64,000 nucleotides of DNA from an uncultured Pelagibacteraceae bacterium (GCA_902524945.1 CABZFF010000005.1:1-64000), one strand, 5' to 3'. Positions 12,745 to 22,337 are shown, counted from the first letter of the stretch. The notes: generated by a model from the sequence alone, not told the origin. Numbers and translations: made by a program.

Positions 12745-14210
12745 TAAAATAAATTATCTAATACTTTTGCCGATGATAGAACTCCGGGCATTCCAGCGCC
12801 TGGATGTGTACCAGCACCTACAAAGTATAAATTTTTATATATTTCAGATTGATTATGAAATCTGAAATAAGCCGACTGAGAAAATTTTGGTTGAATTGAA
12901 AATCCAGATCCATAAAGAGTTGCAAGATCTATTTCGAAGTAGTCAGGTGTTAAATAAAAATCACTTACCACATTCTCTTTAATACCGGGTAAAACAGTTT
13001 TATCCATTTTATTTAAAACTAAATCTTTAAATTTATCACCTTCCTCGATCCAATTAACTTTAGATAAATTATTTGGGACTGGAACTAATACATAAAAAGC
13101 ATCTTGGCCTTCTGGAGCCATATTAGGATCTGTTGCAGATGGTCGGTGTAAGTAATAGCTTATGTCATCAGAAAGTATTTTTTTTTCAAAAATTTTATCA
13201 AGATGTTTTTCATAAGCTTCTCCAAAGTAAATTGTATGATGAGCAACATCCCTATATTTTTTTTTAGATCCAAAATAATAAACAAATAATCCCATCGAAT
13301 AATCCATTCTTTTCATTTTTTGTTTAAACAAAAAATCATAATCCTCTTTTGATTTTATCAAATTGTTGTAAACATTTGGGGGATCTGAGTTACAAATTAC
13401 ATAGTCGCTATTAATTATTTTTGAATTATTGATTTTAACACCCTTAACCTTTTTGTTTTCTGTAAGTATTTCAGTAACTTCAGCATTTTTAATAATTTTG
13501 ATATTTTCTTCATTCATAAGTTTTTCTAAAGCTTTAACGACGCTTCCTGTTCCTCCCATTGAGTAATGAATTCCCCATTCTTTCTCTAAATATAAAATTA
13601 ACGTATATATCGAAGTAGTACTAAAAGGATTTCCACCAACTAAAAGAGGGTGCATACTAAATACTCTTCTTAATTTTTCATCAGATATATAGTTCGAAAC
13701 TAAACTATAAACTGACTTATAACTTTTTAATTTTAATAAAGATGGAATTTGCTTCATCATAAAGACCAAATTATTAAAGGGTTTGTCAGATAAATCCGTA
13801 AAACCTTTGTCGAAGATTTTTTTAGTAAAATTCACTAAATTTTTATATCCCTCATAATCAGCAGGGTTAAATTTTTTAACTTGTTCTTCCATAGATTTAT
13901 CATCACCATTGTAATCAAATGTATCCCCATTACTAAATACAAATCTGTACCATAAATCTAAAGGCACTATTTCTACGTAGTCAGAAATATTTTTATTAAA
14001 TAGTGAAAACAATTCTTTAAATAGGTAAGGTGCGGTTATTACTGTTGGACCTCCGTCGTAAATAAACTGATCTTTTTTAAAAACTCTTGCTCGACCGCCT
14101 AGATCAGGATGTTTTTCTAATAAAGTAACTTTGTGGCCTTTAGCTTTTAATCTAAGCGCAGCAGCCAATCCTCCAAAACCTGAACCAATAATAGTTGTTT
14201 TTTTCGCCAT
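12744..14210 (-). CDS. crtI: phytoene desaturase
   Basis: IGSGFGGLAAALRLKAKGHKVTLLEK; YFVGAGTHPGAGMPGVLSSAKV. Confidence 0.96.
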   Translation of the reverse strand: MAKKTTIIGSGFGGLAAALRLKAKGHKVTLLEKHPDLGGRARVFKKDQFIYDGGPTVITAPYLFKELFSLFNKNISDYVEIVPLDLWYRFVFSNGDTFDYNGDDKSMEEQVKKFNPADYEGYKNLVNFTKKIFDKGFTDLSDKPFNNLVFMMKQIPSLLKLKSYKSVYSLVSNYISDEKLRRVFSMHPLLVGGNPFSTTSIYTLILYLEKEWGIHYSMGGTGSVVKALEKLMNEENIKIIKNAEVTEILTENKKVKGVKINNSKIINSDYVICNSDPPNVYNNLIKSKEDYDFLFKQKMKRMDYSMGLFVYYFGSKKKYRDVAHHTIYFGEAYEKHLDKIFEKKILSDDISYYLHRPSATDPNMAPEGQDAFYVLVPVPNNLSKVNWIEEGDKFKDLVLNKMDKTVLPGIKENVVSDFYLTPDYFEIDLATLYGSGFSIQPKFSQSAYFRFHNQSEIYKNLYFVGAGTHPGAGMPGVLSSAKVLDNLF

Positions 14211-14226
14211 ATGTTTATGGCTTATA

Positions 14227-14724
14227 CTAACTGGATTTTTTCTTAAGTGCTAATTTTGTTTCTTCGATACTAGAGATGTAAATCTTATCTAATTTGCTTT
14301 TATCTAGAGAGTTTTTAATCAATTTTTCCACAGATTCTAAGGCTATTTTAACTGATGCGTTTTTAATATCCTTTTCAGCTTGATTTTTGAGTTGTCTAAT
14401 TCTCTCTTCAGCATTTTTCTTTCTATTTTCCATTAATTTATGAAATTCTTCATTAGTTTTAATGACATTTTTTTCAGCTTCTTCATTAGCTTTATCTATC
14501 ATTTCTTTAACCTCTTTTTTTGAATTACTTATTTTTTTTTCATGCTCTATTAAAATATTTTTAGCATCTTCTTTGAGTTTTTCAGCTTCATGAATTTGAT
14601 TTTTAATACTTGAAATATTTTGTTCAAGAGTTTCTTTAACTTTTTGAGGAATTTTAAAATAAATTAATATTCCCAAAAAAATAAAAAAAGAAATAGTTAC
14701 CCAAAAAGTTGCATCTAATATCAT
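14227..14724 (-). CDS. atpF: F0F1 ATP synthase subunit b
   Basis: N-terminal TM followed by a long charged helix; adjacent to other F0 genes. Confidence 0.9.
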   Translation of the reverse strand: MILDATFWVTISFFIFLGILIYFKIPQKVKETLEQNISSIKNQIHEAEKLKEDAKNILIEHEKKISNSKKEVKEMIDKANEEAEKNVIKTNEEFHKLMENRKKNAEERIRQLKNQAEKDIKNASVKIALESVEKLIKNSLDKSKLDKIYISSIEETKLALKKKSS

Positions 14725-15317
14725 AAATATCTATAAATATTTTTTTTTGAAATTTCTTCTACGGTTGCTTTAATACTACTTTCATTAAGTTTTTCACCAG
14801 ATATATTTTCAATAATGTTCGATGCGATATTTTCTGAAATATTTTGAATTGAAGTAATTGAGTTCTTCTTTATTTCTAAAATCTCCTTTTGAGCTTTTGA
14901 AATTTCTTTTCCAATTTCATTCTCCATGCTTTCTTTTTTTGATTGAATATCTTTATTTAAAATATTTTTTGACTCGAAATGTATTTTTAAAACATCTTTT
15001 TTTGCATCATCTAAAATTTTTTCATACTCTTTAAGTTTTGTTTCAGATTGTTCTTTAAATTTATTAGCGTTCTCTAAATCTTCTTTTATTTTATTATCTC
15101 TGTTATCTAAATTATCTTTTATTTTTGGTAAGTAAAATTTTGATATAAAGAAGTAAAGTATTGAAAAAACTAAAACTAGCCAAAATGCTTGGGAAGCCCA
15201 ATAAGTTGGATCCAGCTGAGGCATACCAGCCTCAGCTGCATACAAATCTAAATTTATAGCTACAAAAACTATAAAAAAACTTAATAAACTTTTCATATTT
15301 AATTTACTAAAATGCAA
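14721..15317 (-). CDS. F0F1 ATP synthase subunit b'
   Basis: Second b-type subunit: FWLVLVFSILYFFISKFYLPKIKDNLDNRDNKI; b/b' pair between atpE and atpF. Confidence 0.9.
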   Translation of the reverse strand: MHFSKLNMKSLLSFFIVFVAINLDLYAAEAGMPQLDPTYWASQAFWLVLVFSILYFFISKFYLPKIKDNLDNRDNKIKEDLENANKFKEQSETKLKEYEKILDDAKKDVLKIHFESKNILNKDIQSKKESMENEIGKEISKAQKEILEIKKNSITSIQNISENIASNIIENISGEKLNESSIKATVEEISKKNIYRYL

Positions 15318-15534
15318 ATAAAATAATTAAAGCTACAACTAGTCCGAATAATCCTGTTGCTTCAGCTAAAGCAAATCCTAACAATAAGTTAGGGAATTGT
15401 TTTTGAGCTGCAGACGGATTTCTCATTGCTCCAGATAAGTAATTACCGAAAATAATTCCGATACCTACTCCAGCTCCAGCCAATGCGATTGCAGCAAGTC
15501 CTGCTCCAATCATTTTTGCCGCTTCTAACTCCAT
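15307..15534 (-). CDS. atpE: F0F1 ATP synthase subunit c
   Basis: 75 aa hairpin; GAGVGIGIIFGNYLSGAMRNPS, FALAEATGLFGLV with carboxylate Glu. Confidence 0.97.
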   Translation of the reverse strand: MELEAAKMIGAGLAAIALAGAGVGIGIIFGNYLSGAMRNPSAAQKQFPNLLLGFALAEATGLFGLVVALIILFAF

Positions 15535-15553
15535 TTTTTCCTCCTTTATTTTA

Positions 15554-16288
15554 TCAATGGTGTAAATTTAATGCATCATTTAAGTAGATGCAGGTTAATA
15601 TTGCAAAGACATAAGCTTGTAAAAATGCTACTAAAATTTCTAAGCCTGTTAGTGCAACTGAAAAACTAAGTGGTAACCATCCACCTAATATACCTAAACT
15701 TACTACAAAACCACCAAACACTTTTAACATGGTATGACCCGCCATCATATTTGCAAATAGTCGAACTGATAAACTTACCGGCCTGCTTAGATAGGATATA
15801 ATCTCAATGATAGTTATTAATGGCAAAAGTACAGCTGGGACACCACTAGGAACAAAAATACTAAAATATTTAAATCCATGTTTAATGAAACCAATAATTG
15901 TTACAGCTACAAAAATAAACAAAGCCATTATTAATGTAACAATAATGTGACTAGTTACCGTGAAAGAGTAAGGAAGCATACCAACCATGTTACAAAATAA
16001 TACGAACATGAAGAGGCAAAAAATAAAAGGGAAATAAGGCTTTGCTTTTGAACCAGCGGTATCACTTATCATTTTAGCTACAAAAGTGTAAAATAATTCT
16101 GCGATAAGCTGTAATTTGTCGGGAATAATCTTTTTTTCTTTAGATCCAAAAAACAAAAATAATAAAATAATTGAGGCACTAATTACCATAAATAAACTTG
16201 CATTAGTAAAGGATAAATCAACACCAGCAATTTTTATTTCTGGCCCTATTTTGTGGACAGTGAATTGTTGCATGGGGTTATTTGCCAT
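15554..16288 (-). CDS. atpB: F0F1 ATP synthase subunit a
   Basis: RPVSLSVRLFANMMAGH; multi-TM. Confidence 0.97.
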   Translation of the reverse strand: MANNPMQQFTVHKIGPEIKIAGVDLSFTNASLFMVISASIILLFLFFGSKEKKIIPDKLQLIAELFYTFVAKMISDTAGSKAKPYFPFIFCLFMFVLFCNMVGMLPYSFTVTSHIIVTLIMALFIFVAVTIIGFIKHGFKYFSIFVPSGVPAVLLPLITIIEIISYLSRPVSLSVRLFANMMAGHTMLKVFGGFVVSLGILGGWLPLSFSVALTGLEILVAFLQAYVFAILTCIYLNDALNLHH

Positions 16289-16297
16289 AAAAACCTT

Positions 16298-16582
16298 TTA
16301 TTTTTCTTTCTGCATTCTGTTGGCTGCCCTAATCACATTTAACATGCCAGCTGCTGCTCCCAAAAAAAAGAAAATTATTATTAACCAAGGTTTAGTATCA
16401 AACCAGCTATCAAAAATAAACCCAATAATTGTCCCAACTATTACTGCAGCGACTAATTCTGTGCCCAATTTAAAAGCATTTCCCATAAATGACCCTCGTT
16501 TTTCTTTATCATCAGAAATATCTTTTTTTATCTTGGATTTTGCAATTTTTAGGCGAGTTTTAAAGTCCTCAGGTACAGTCAT
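16298..16582 (-). CDS. atpI: ATP synthase subunit I / AtpI-like
   Basis: GTELVAAVIVGTIIGFIFDSWFDTKPWLIIIFFFLGAAAGMLNVIRAA. Confidence 0.9.
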   Translation of the reverse strand: MTVPEDFKTRLKIAKSKIKKDISDDKEKRGSFMGNAFKLGTELVAAVIVGTIIGFIFDSWFDTKPWLIIIFFFLGAAAGMLNVIRAANRMQKEK

Positions 16583-16595
16583 ATTTTTTTGTTAT

Positions 16596-19040
16596 TTAAG
16601 CAACTAACTCTTCGGCTCTTTGTAAATCAACAGATACTAGTTGGCTAACTCCTTGTTCAGCCATGGTAACACCATATAATCTGTCCATCCTAGACATCGT
16701 CAAAGCGTGGTGTGTAATTATTATGAATTTAGTATTTGTTATTTTAGTAAGATCGTCCAATAATGAACAGAATCTTGTAACGTTTGCATCGTCTAAAGGA
16801 GCATCCACTTCATCTAAAACACAAATCGGTGAGGGATTTACTAAAAAAACTGCAAATATTAAAGACATTGCAGTTAAAGCTTGTTCTCCACCAGAGAGTA
16901 ACGTTATAGATTGCAATCTTTTTCCTGGAGGAGAAACAAACATTTCTAAACCGGCTTCAAGGGGATCTTCGGAGTCTACTAATTCAATTTTTGCAGTTCC
17001 ACCATTAAATAACTTTGTATAAACCTCATTAAATTTTCTATTAACTTTTGAATAAGCCTCAAGCAAACGTTCTCTTCCTTTTTGATTAAGCTCATCAATA
17101 CTTGTTTTTAACTTTACTATAGCTGAATAAAGATCTGCTCTATCGTCTTCCATTTTTTTTATTTCTGTCTCATATTTTTTTGTTTCTTCATCAGCTCTTA
17201 AATTTACTGAACCTAGCGACTCCCTCTGTTTTTTTGTTTTTTCAATTTTTTCTGTTTGCTCCTCTATACTAGGAAAATTCTCTATCTCAACGTCACTTAA
17301 ATCAGATTGTGGTAAAATTGAGGTTTCATTTTCAATATTTAGTTCATTTTTGACGGAATACAAAAGATCTCTTTTTCTATTTTCAATTCCTTCAACAGTA
17401 GCTTCATTTCTTGCTTTATTTTCTTTAAGATCTGTAATTTTAAGTTGAATTTCCCTTAAGTTCTCGTTTATTGCACTATATTTTTTTTCAGCTTCTACCA
17501 ATTCCTTCTCAATTTCCTCATTTCTTTTTTTTATATTTTCAAGATTTTGTAAATTTTGACCTTTTGAAGTAGCTATTCTTTCCGGGTTTTTTTGATTTTC
17601 ATAAATTTCTGACTTTAGCTTATCTTTTCTTTGGTTAAGCTCAGAGACCATTTTTTCTGAATTAGCTTTTAGATTTCTCCAATTTTCTAACTCAATATCA
17701 ATATTTTTAATTCGTTCTTTCCTCTTAATAGAATCACTCTCTATTGATTTATTTTTACCATATTTTTCTGCATATTCTTCTTGAGATAAAGTTATTTTTT
17801 TAACAAGTTTTTTTAATTCTTTGAAAGTTTCTTTAGAGAGTTTTTTATTATTATCTATATCTTCTTCAATTTGGTCTAACATTATATCTAAATTATTTTG
17901 TAATTTATTAAGTTCATTTTTAGATATTTGAAGTTCTTTTGAAGAATTTGTTTCTACTTTAAATAATTTATTTTCTGTGTTTAGCAGATCCTCTTTTTCT
18001 CTTAAAATTCTTTTTTCATTTAGGTCAGCATCAAGTGAAATACTTTTTTCTCTTTCTAAATCAGACTCAACAGTTTTAATTGATTTTTCTAACTTATCTT
18101 GAAGAGATTTAACTCTAGTTTCTTCCTCTACAAGATTTGTCATGTCTAAATTTAGTTTCTGCAGTGTTGCGACACTTTCAATTTTTTTATCTCTTAGAGG
18201 GGCTAGCTTTTTATTTTCTTCATCTAGCAAAGCATTATTGTGATTGTAATCGATATTTATTGCACTTATTTCATCTTCAAGTTCACTTAGTTTTTCTTGT
18301 ATCTTCTTTTTATCTTTTTCAATTTCTTTGATCTTTAAAAAATATAAACCTGCCTCTATTTTTTTAATTTGACTAGAAATTTCTTTATATCTCGTTGCTT
18401 CCTCGGCTTGTTTTTTTAAATTATCTAATTGCTTTTGTTGTTGTCTTCTTAATTCATCTGCTTTTTTGAGATTATTCTCGGCAGCATTTAACCTTGTTTC
18501 AGCTTCTTGTCTTCTCGCATGAATGCCAGAGATTCCAGCAGCCTCCTCTAATATAGATTTTCTTTCAATTGGTTTTGCTGTTACAAGTTGGCCAATTTTA
18601 CCTTGACTTATTAAAGACGGAGAGTGAGCACCAGTGGAGAGATCAGCAAATAAAGTTTGAATGTCTCTAGCCCTTACCTCTTTATCATTAATAAAATATT
18701 TTGAACCTTTGTCTTTCTCTATTTTTCTTTTTATAGTTATTTCATCAAAATCGTTGTATTGAGTCGGTCCATTTTTTTCTAAATTATCTAGAAGCAAAGA
18801 AACCTCAGAAATATTTTTTGAAGGACGATTAGATGTACCAGAAAAAATTACATCTTCCATTCCCGACCCTCTCATACTTTTTGCAGAATTTTCCCCCATG
18901 CACCACCTAAGAGCTTCAACAATATTTGATTTACCGCATCCATTAGGTCCTACAATTCCAGTTAAACCTTTTTCTATTAAGACAGTAGTCTTTTCTGAAA
19001 AAGATTTAAATCCTGTCATTTCTAAACTTTTAAATTTCAT
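16596..19040 (-). CDS. smc: chromosome segregation SMC-family protein (814 aa, apparently no hinge)
   Basis: Walker A GPNGCGKSNIVEAL, signature LLSGGEQALTAMSLIFAVF, Walker B CVLDEVDAPLDD, coiled coil between. Confidence 0.93.
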   Translation of the reverse strand: MKFKSLEMTGFKSFSEKTTVLIEKGLTGIVGPNGCGKSNIVEALRWCMGENSAKSMRGSGMEDVIFSGTSNRPSKNISEVSLLLDNLEKNGPTQYNDFDEITIKRKIEKDKGSKYFINDKEVRARDIQTLFADLSTGAHSPSLISQGKIGQLVTAKPIERKSILEEAAGISGIHARRQEAETRLNAAENNLKKADELRRQQQKQLDNLKKQAEEATRYKEISSQIKKIEAGLYFLKIKEIEKDKKKIQEKLSELEDEISAINIDYNHNNALLDEENKKLAPLRDKKIESVATLQKLNLDMTNLVEEETRVKSLQDKLEKSIKTVESDLEREKSISLDADLNEKRILREKEDLLNTENKLFKVETNSSKELQISKNELNKLQNNLDIMLDQIEEDIDNNKKLSKETFKELKKLVKKITLSQEEYAEKYGKNKSIESDSIKRKERIKNIDIELENWRNLKANSEKMVSELNQRKDKLKSEIYENQKNPERIATSKGQNLQNLENIKKRNEEIEKELVEAEKKYSAINENLREIQLKITDLKENKARNEATVEGIENRKRDLLYSVKNELNIENETSILPQSDLSDVEIENFPSIEEQTEKIEKTKKQRESLGSVNLRADEETKKYETEIKKMEDDRADLYSAIVKLKTSIDELNQKGRERLLEAYSKVNRKFNEVYTKLFNGGTAKIELVDSEDPLEAGLEMFVSPPGKRLQSITLLSGGEQALTAMSLIFAVFLVNPSPICVLDEVDAPLDDANVTRFCSLLDDLTKITNTKFIIITHHALTMSRMDRLYGVTMAEQGVSQLVSVDLQRAEELVA

Positions 19041-19634
19041 TTAAAGATTTTTTTCTAAAACTTTTTTAAATTCTTTATAATCAATCGCTCCCAAGTATCT
19101 CTTTTCATTAATAAATATTGTAGGCGTAGATTCTATTTTATACTTCTTTTGAGCTTCAATCCTTAGATTTAAAATTTCGTCTTGAGATTGATCATTTTTA
19201 AGGCATTTATTCATTTCTTCCTCTTCTAAATCAATTTCTAACCCAATTTTTTTAATTGAGTCGTTAATCATATTTATATCAGACCCAACTGCCCACGATC
19301 TTTGTTTCTCATAAATTTTACCTAAAAATTGAAATCTTTTACTGTTATCAACATGACATCTTAAAATTATTTCAGCATTCAGAGCCGCAAGATCAAGAGG
19401 AAACGGGTGATGCTCAAATCTAATCGTACCATTTTCAATAAAGTCTTTTTTTAGTTGATAGTAAATTTTTGAATGAAAATTAGCGCAAGCTGGACATGTT
19501 AATGAAGAAAAAACTTTAACAACAACCTTGGCATCATTTTGTCCTTCACTAATGATTTTGCTTTCAACTTCTACAGAAAATATAAAAAAAGATAAAAATA
19601 ACGTTTTATATACTATTTTACTGATTCTTTTCAT
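19041..19634 (-). CDS. DsbA-like thioredoxin-fold thiol:disulfide protein
   Basis: Signal peptide; SLTCPACANFHSKIY with CPAC; STPTIFINEKRYLGA. Confidence 0.9.
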   Translation of the reverse strand: MKRISKIVYKTLFLSFFIFSVEVESKIISEGQNDAKVVVKVFSSLTCPACANFHSKIYYQLKKDFIENGTIRFEHHPFPLDLAALNAEIILRCHVDNSKRFQFLGKIYEKQRSWAVGSDINMINDSIKKIGLEIDLEEEEMNKCLKNDQSQDEILNLRIEAQKKYKIESTPTIFINEKRYLGAIDYKEFKKVLEKNL

Positions 19635-20103
19635 TGCAAGCCTTTAAAAAATTATATAGAGAATTTTTAACCTGATTATTATCTATTTTTTTTATTTTCT
19701 CGTCTATTTGTTTTAAATCTTTTATATCAGGTAAAATTTTTTTTTGTTTAATGATTTTGTTTGAGACTACTTTAAGATTTACTTCTTTTATACAGTTATA
19801 TCCGAAAAAACTATTGATCTTTTCTATAATTTCATTTTTTCCATACTCAACATCAAGCTCTTTTCCATGTGTCACATTTAGAACTAGTATTCCATCTTTC
19901 ATATCTTTTCCCATTTTCACGGTTAAAGGATAGCAGGCATCAGATATTTCCTTGCTTACCATTTTAGTCCAATTATCAACTATATTAGAATAGTTATAAC
20001 CGCCTTTTTTTAAATGCTTCCTTAGCGTCTTAGGAATTGAGCTTGAAAAAGGCCTCAAGCCTTGTATGTAAGTATGCGTTTTATTATTATTTTTGTTATG
20101 CAT
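19618..20103 (-). CDS. DUF721/DciA-family protein
   Basis: IVDNWTKMVSKEISDACYPLTVK...GILVLNVTHGKELDVEY, DUF721 pattern. Confidence 0.8.
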   Translation of the reverse strand: MHNKNNNKTHTYIQGLRPFSSSIPKTLRKHLKKGGYNYSNIVDNWTKMVSKEISDACYPLTVKMGKDMKDGILVLNVTHGKELDVEYGKNEIIEKINSFFGYNCIKEVNLKVVSNKIIKQKKILPDIKDLKQIDEKIKKIDNNQVKNSLYNFLKACNEKNQ

Positions 20104-21099
20104 TTAAATTCGACTTTATCAAAAAAAATTTTAGCTTGGTATGATAATAGCAAAAGAAATCTACCATGGCGTGTTGGCAAAAAGTCCCCTAAAAAGCTAT
20201 ATTATAGACTATTGAGCGAGTTTATGCTCCAACAAACACAAGTAAAAACTGTTATTCCATATTTTAATAAATTTATAAAAAAATTTAAAACAATTGAAGA
20301 TTTGTCCAAAAGCAACGAAAGAGAAATTTTGAAAATGTGGGAAGGTCTTGGTTATTATAGAAGAGCAAGAAATCTTTTAGCATCTTCTAAATTTCTTGTA
20401 AAAAATTATAATTCTAAATTACCAACCTCTTTAGTTCAAATTAAAAAACTTCCTGGAGTAGGGGAATATACTGCAAATGCCTTGTTAGGTTTGGTTTATA
20501 ATGAACCAAGAATTGCAGTAGATGGAAATGTGAAAAGAGTGTTTTCAAGAAATTTAAACATTGAGGAAAAAAATATAGATTTTGAAAAATTAATTGAAAC
20601 AAATAAAAAAAAACTTTTCAATATTAAACGAAATGCTGATTTAATTGAGGCTTTTATGGAATTTGGTGCATTAATATGTAAACCAAAAGACCCAAATTGT
20701 CTTACTTGCTGTTTGAATAAAATTTGTAAATATTTTAATTCTGATAAAAAAATTAAGAACGTAAGAGGTAAAATGATCAAAAATAAAAACTATGACATTT
20801 TTTGCTATATAAATAAAAAAAAACAAATCGCTCTTACAAAAAACAATCAAATCAGTTTTTTGAAAAACTTCAGTCTACCAGAGATTAAAGAAGCTAATGG
20901 TTTTGTCAAAGACCAAAATTGGAAATTTTTAAAAAATTATAAAAATTCAATTTCAAACCTAAAATTAAACATCAATCTCTATTATAAATTTTCAAATAGG
21001 CTCCCACCAGATTATAATTGGTATTCTCTTAAAGAGAACAAAGAATTCTTACCAAGTTTTACAAAAAAAATTTTAAGACAACTATCAACTTTATTTTAA
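20098..21099 (+). CDS. mutY: A/G-specific adenine glycosylase
   Basis: LAWYDNSKRNLPWR, FMLQQTQVKTVIPYF, LPGVGEYTANA, Fe-S motif CX6CX2CX5C; start placed at the ATG at 20098. Confidence 0.95.
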   Translation: MHLNSTLSKKILAWYDNSKRNLPWRVGKKSPKKLYYRLLSEFMLQQTQVKTVIPYFNKFIKKFKTIEDLSKSNEREILKMWEGLGYYRRARNLLASSKFLVKNYNSKLPTSLVQIKKLPGVGEYTANALLGLVYNEPRIAVDGNVKRVFSRNLNIEEKNIDFEKLIETNKKKLFNIKRNADLIEAFMEFGALICKPKDPNCLTCCLNKICKYFNSDKKIKNVRGKMIKNKNYDIFCYINKKKQIALTKNNQISFLKNFSLPEIKEANGFVKDQNWKFLKNYKNSISNLKLNINLYYKFSNRLPPDYNWYSLKENKEFLPSFTKKILRQLSTLF

Positions 21100-22229
21100 T
21101 GAAAAAAAAAATAGCAATAATTGGTGCTGGTATAGCAGGTTTAACTCTTGCTAATCTGATAAAAAAAAATTCCGACCATGAATTTATGTTATATGAAAAA
21201 CAAGAAAGTTTATCTCTTGACGAAGGATATGGAATTCAACTCTCCACAAATAGTGTAAAAATTTTAAATATTATCGGGTTTAGTAAAATTGATAATAATA
21301 AAATTTTTCACCCAACAGGAGTTGATTTTTATAATATTCAAAATAAAAAAATATGTGAATTAGATCTAACTCAATTTAATACAAAAGAAAATAAGTATAC
21401 TACTTTAAAAAGAACAACACTGATTGAATTTTTGAAGGACGACGTATACACACAACATTTAAGATTTGGAAAAAAAATTAAAGAAGTTTCTGAATTAAAG
21501 GGAAAAGTTCTTATAAAATTTGATGATAATACTAATGATCTTGTAGACTTAGTTGTTGGCGCAGATGGTATTTTTTCTAATACCAGATCTTTTTTCGAAA
21601 AGAAAAAAAATGAGCCAAAATTTAAAAAAGCTGTAGCTGTAAGAACAATACTTAAAACAAAATCTGAACTAGAGATTAATGAGGAAAAGATAAGTCTCTT
21701 AATGGGAAAAAACTGTCATATTGTGATTTACCCATTAAACAAGAATAAAGAAATTAATCTTGTTTGTATAATAAGAGAAAAAAAATATGATCCAGAAAAC
21801 ATTAAGTCATTAATAAATAAAGTTGTTACACAGAATTCTCGTTTTGAAAAAGTTTTTAATGGAGACTTAAAATCTTGGCCCTTATATTTTACTCCTCAAA
21901 TACTTCCATCGACAAATAACAAAGTTTTTTATATTGGAGATGCATTCAATGGTTTTTTACCAACTTTAGCTCAAGGGGCAGGACAATCTATAGAAAGTGC
22001 TTATGAATTATTTAATTTAATTCAAGAAAACAAAGCAGATATTCAGAATGCTTATTTTCAAGAGAGATCAAAAAGAGCGAAAATTGTGAGAAGGAGATCG
22101 AATATTAATTTTTTTGCTTTTCATTTTTCAAGCTCAATTATGCAAGCATTAAGAAACTTTTTCATGAAGTTTCTTGTAAAAAGAAAAAATTTTATTAGTT
22201 CTTATTTAGGAACAATTTATAATAACTAA
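21099..22229 (+). CDS. FAD-dependent monooxygenase/hydroxylase (UbiH/salicylate hydroxylase-like)
   Basis: IAIIGAGIAGLTLANLIKK; LVVGADGIFSNTR; FYIGDAFNGFLPTLAQGAGQSIESAYEL. Confidence 0.85.
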   Translation: MKKKIAIIGAGIAGLTLANLIKKNSDHEFMLYEKQESLSLDEGYGIQLSTNSVKILNIIGFSKIDNNKIFHPTGVDFYNIQNKKICELDLTQFNTKENKYTTLKRTTLIEFLKDDVYTQHLRFGKKIKEVSELKGKVLIKFDDNTNDLVDLVVGADGIFSNTRSFFEKKKNEPKFKKAVAVRTILKTKSELEINEEKISLLMGKNCHIVIYPLNKNKEINLVCIIREKKYDPENIKSLINKVVTQNSRFEKVFNGDLKSWPLYFTPQILPSTNNKVFYIGDAFNGFLPTLAQGAGQSIESAYELFNLIQENKADIQNAYFQERSKRAKIVRRRSNINFFAFHFSSSIMQALRNFFMKFLVKRKNFISSYLGTIYNN

Positions 22230-22267
22230 ACAACAAATTATTTTGATTGAATTTTTTAGTCTTTTAA

Positions 22268-22310
22268 ATTGAAGAGATTGAAGATTTTATCGACTACGCC
22301 ATCTCTCAAT
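22268..22310. terminator. weak imperfect hairpin in the only roomy protein-protein convergent gap
   Basis: attgaagagat ... atctctcaat arms with a one-base bulge; no strong GC stem or U tract. Confidence 0.25.
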
Positions 22311-22337
22311 TTATCACTTTAATGGTATTTAATTTAC

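Noticed and set aside
15307-15534. Sodium-coupled ATP synthase c subunit
   Set aside because: The carboxylate helix reads LAEATGLFG, without the Gln and Glu-Ser/Thr pattern of Na+-binding c rings; proton type is more likely
16116-16607. 163-aa plus-strand ORF across atpI/atpB
   Set aside because: Antisense to conserved F0 genes; hydrophobic content mirrors the true frames
16663-17022. 119-aa ORF antisense to smc
   Set aside because: Lies opposite the conserved SMC ATPase head; no independent support
22268-22310. Possible small RNA or strong terminator between the monooxygenase and ccrM
   Set aside because: Only an imperfect weak stem with no U tract; listed as low-confidence terminator only
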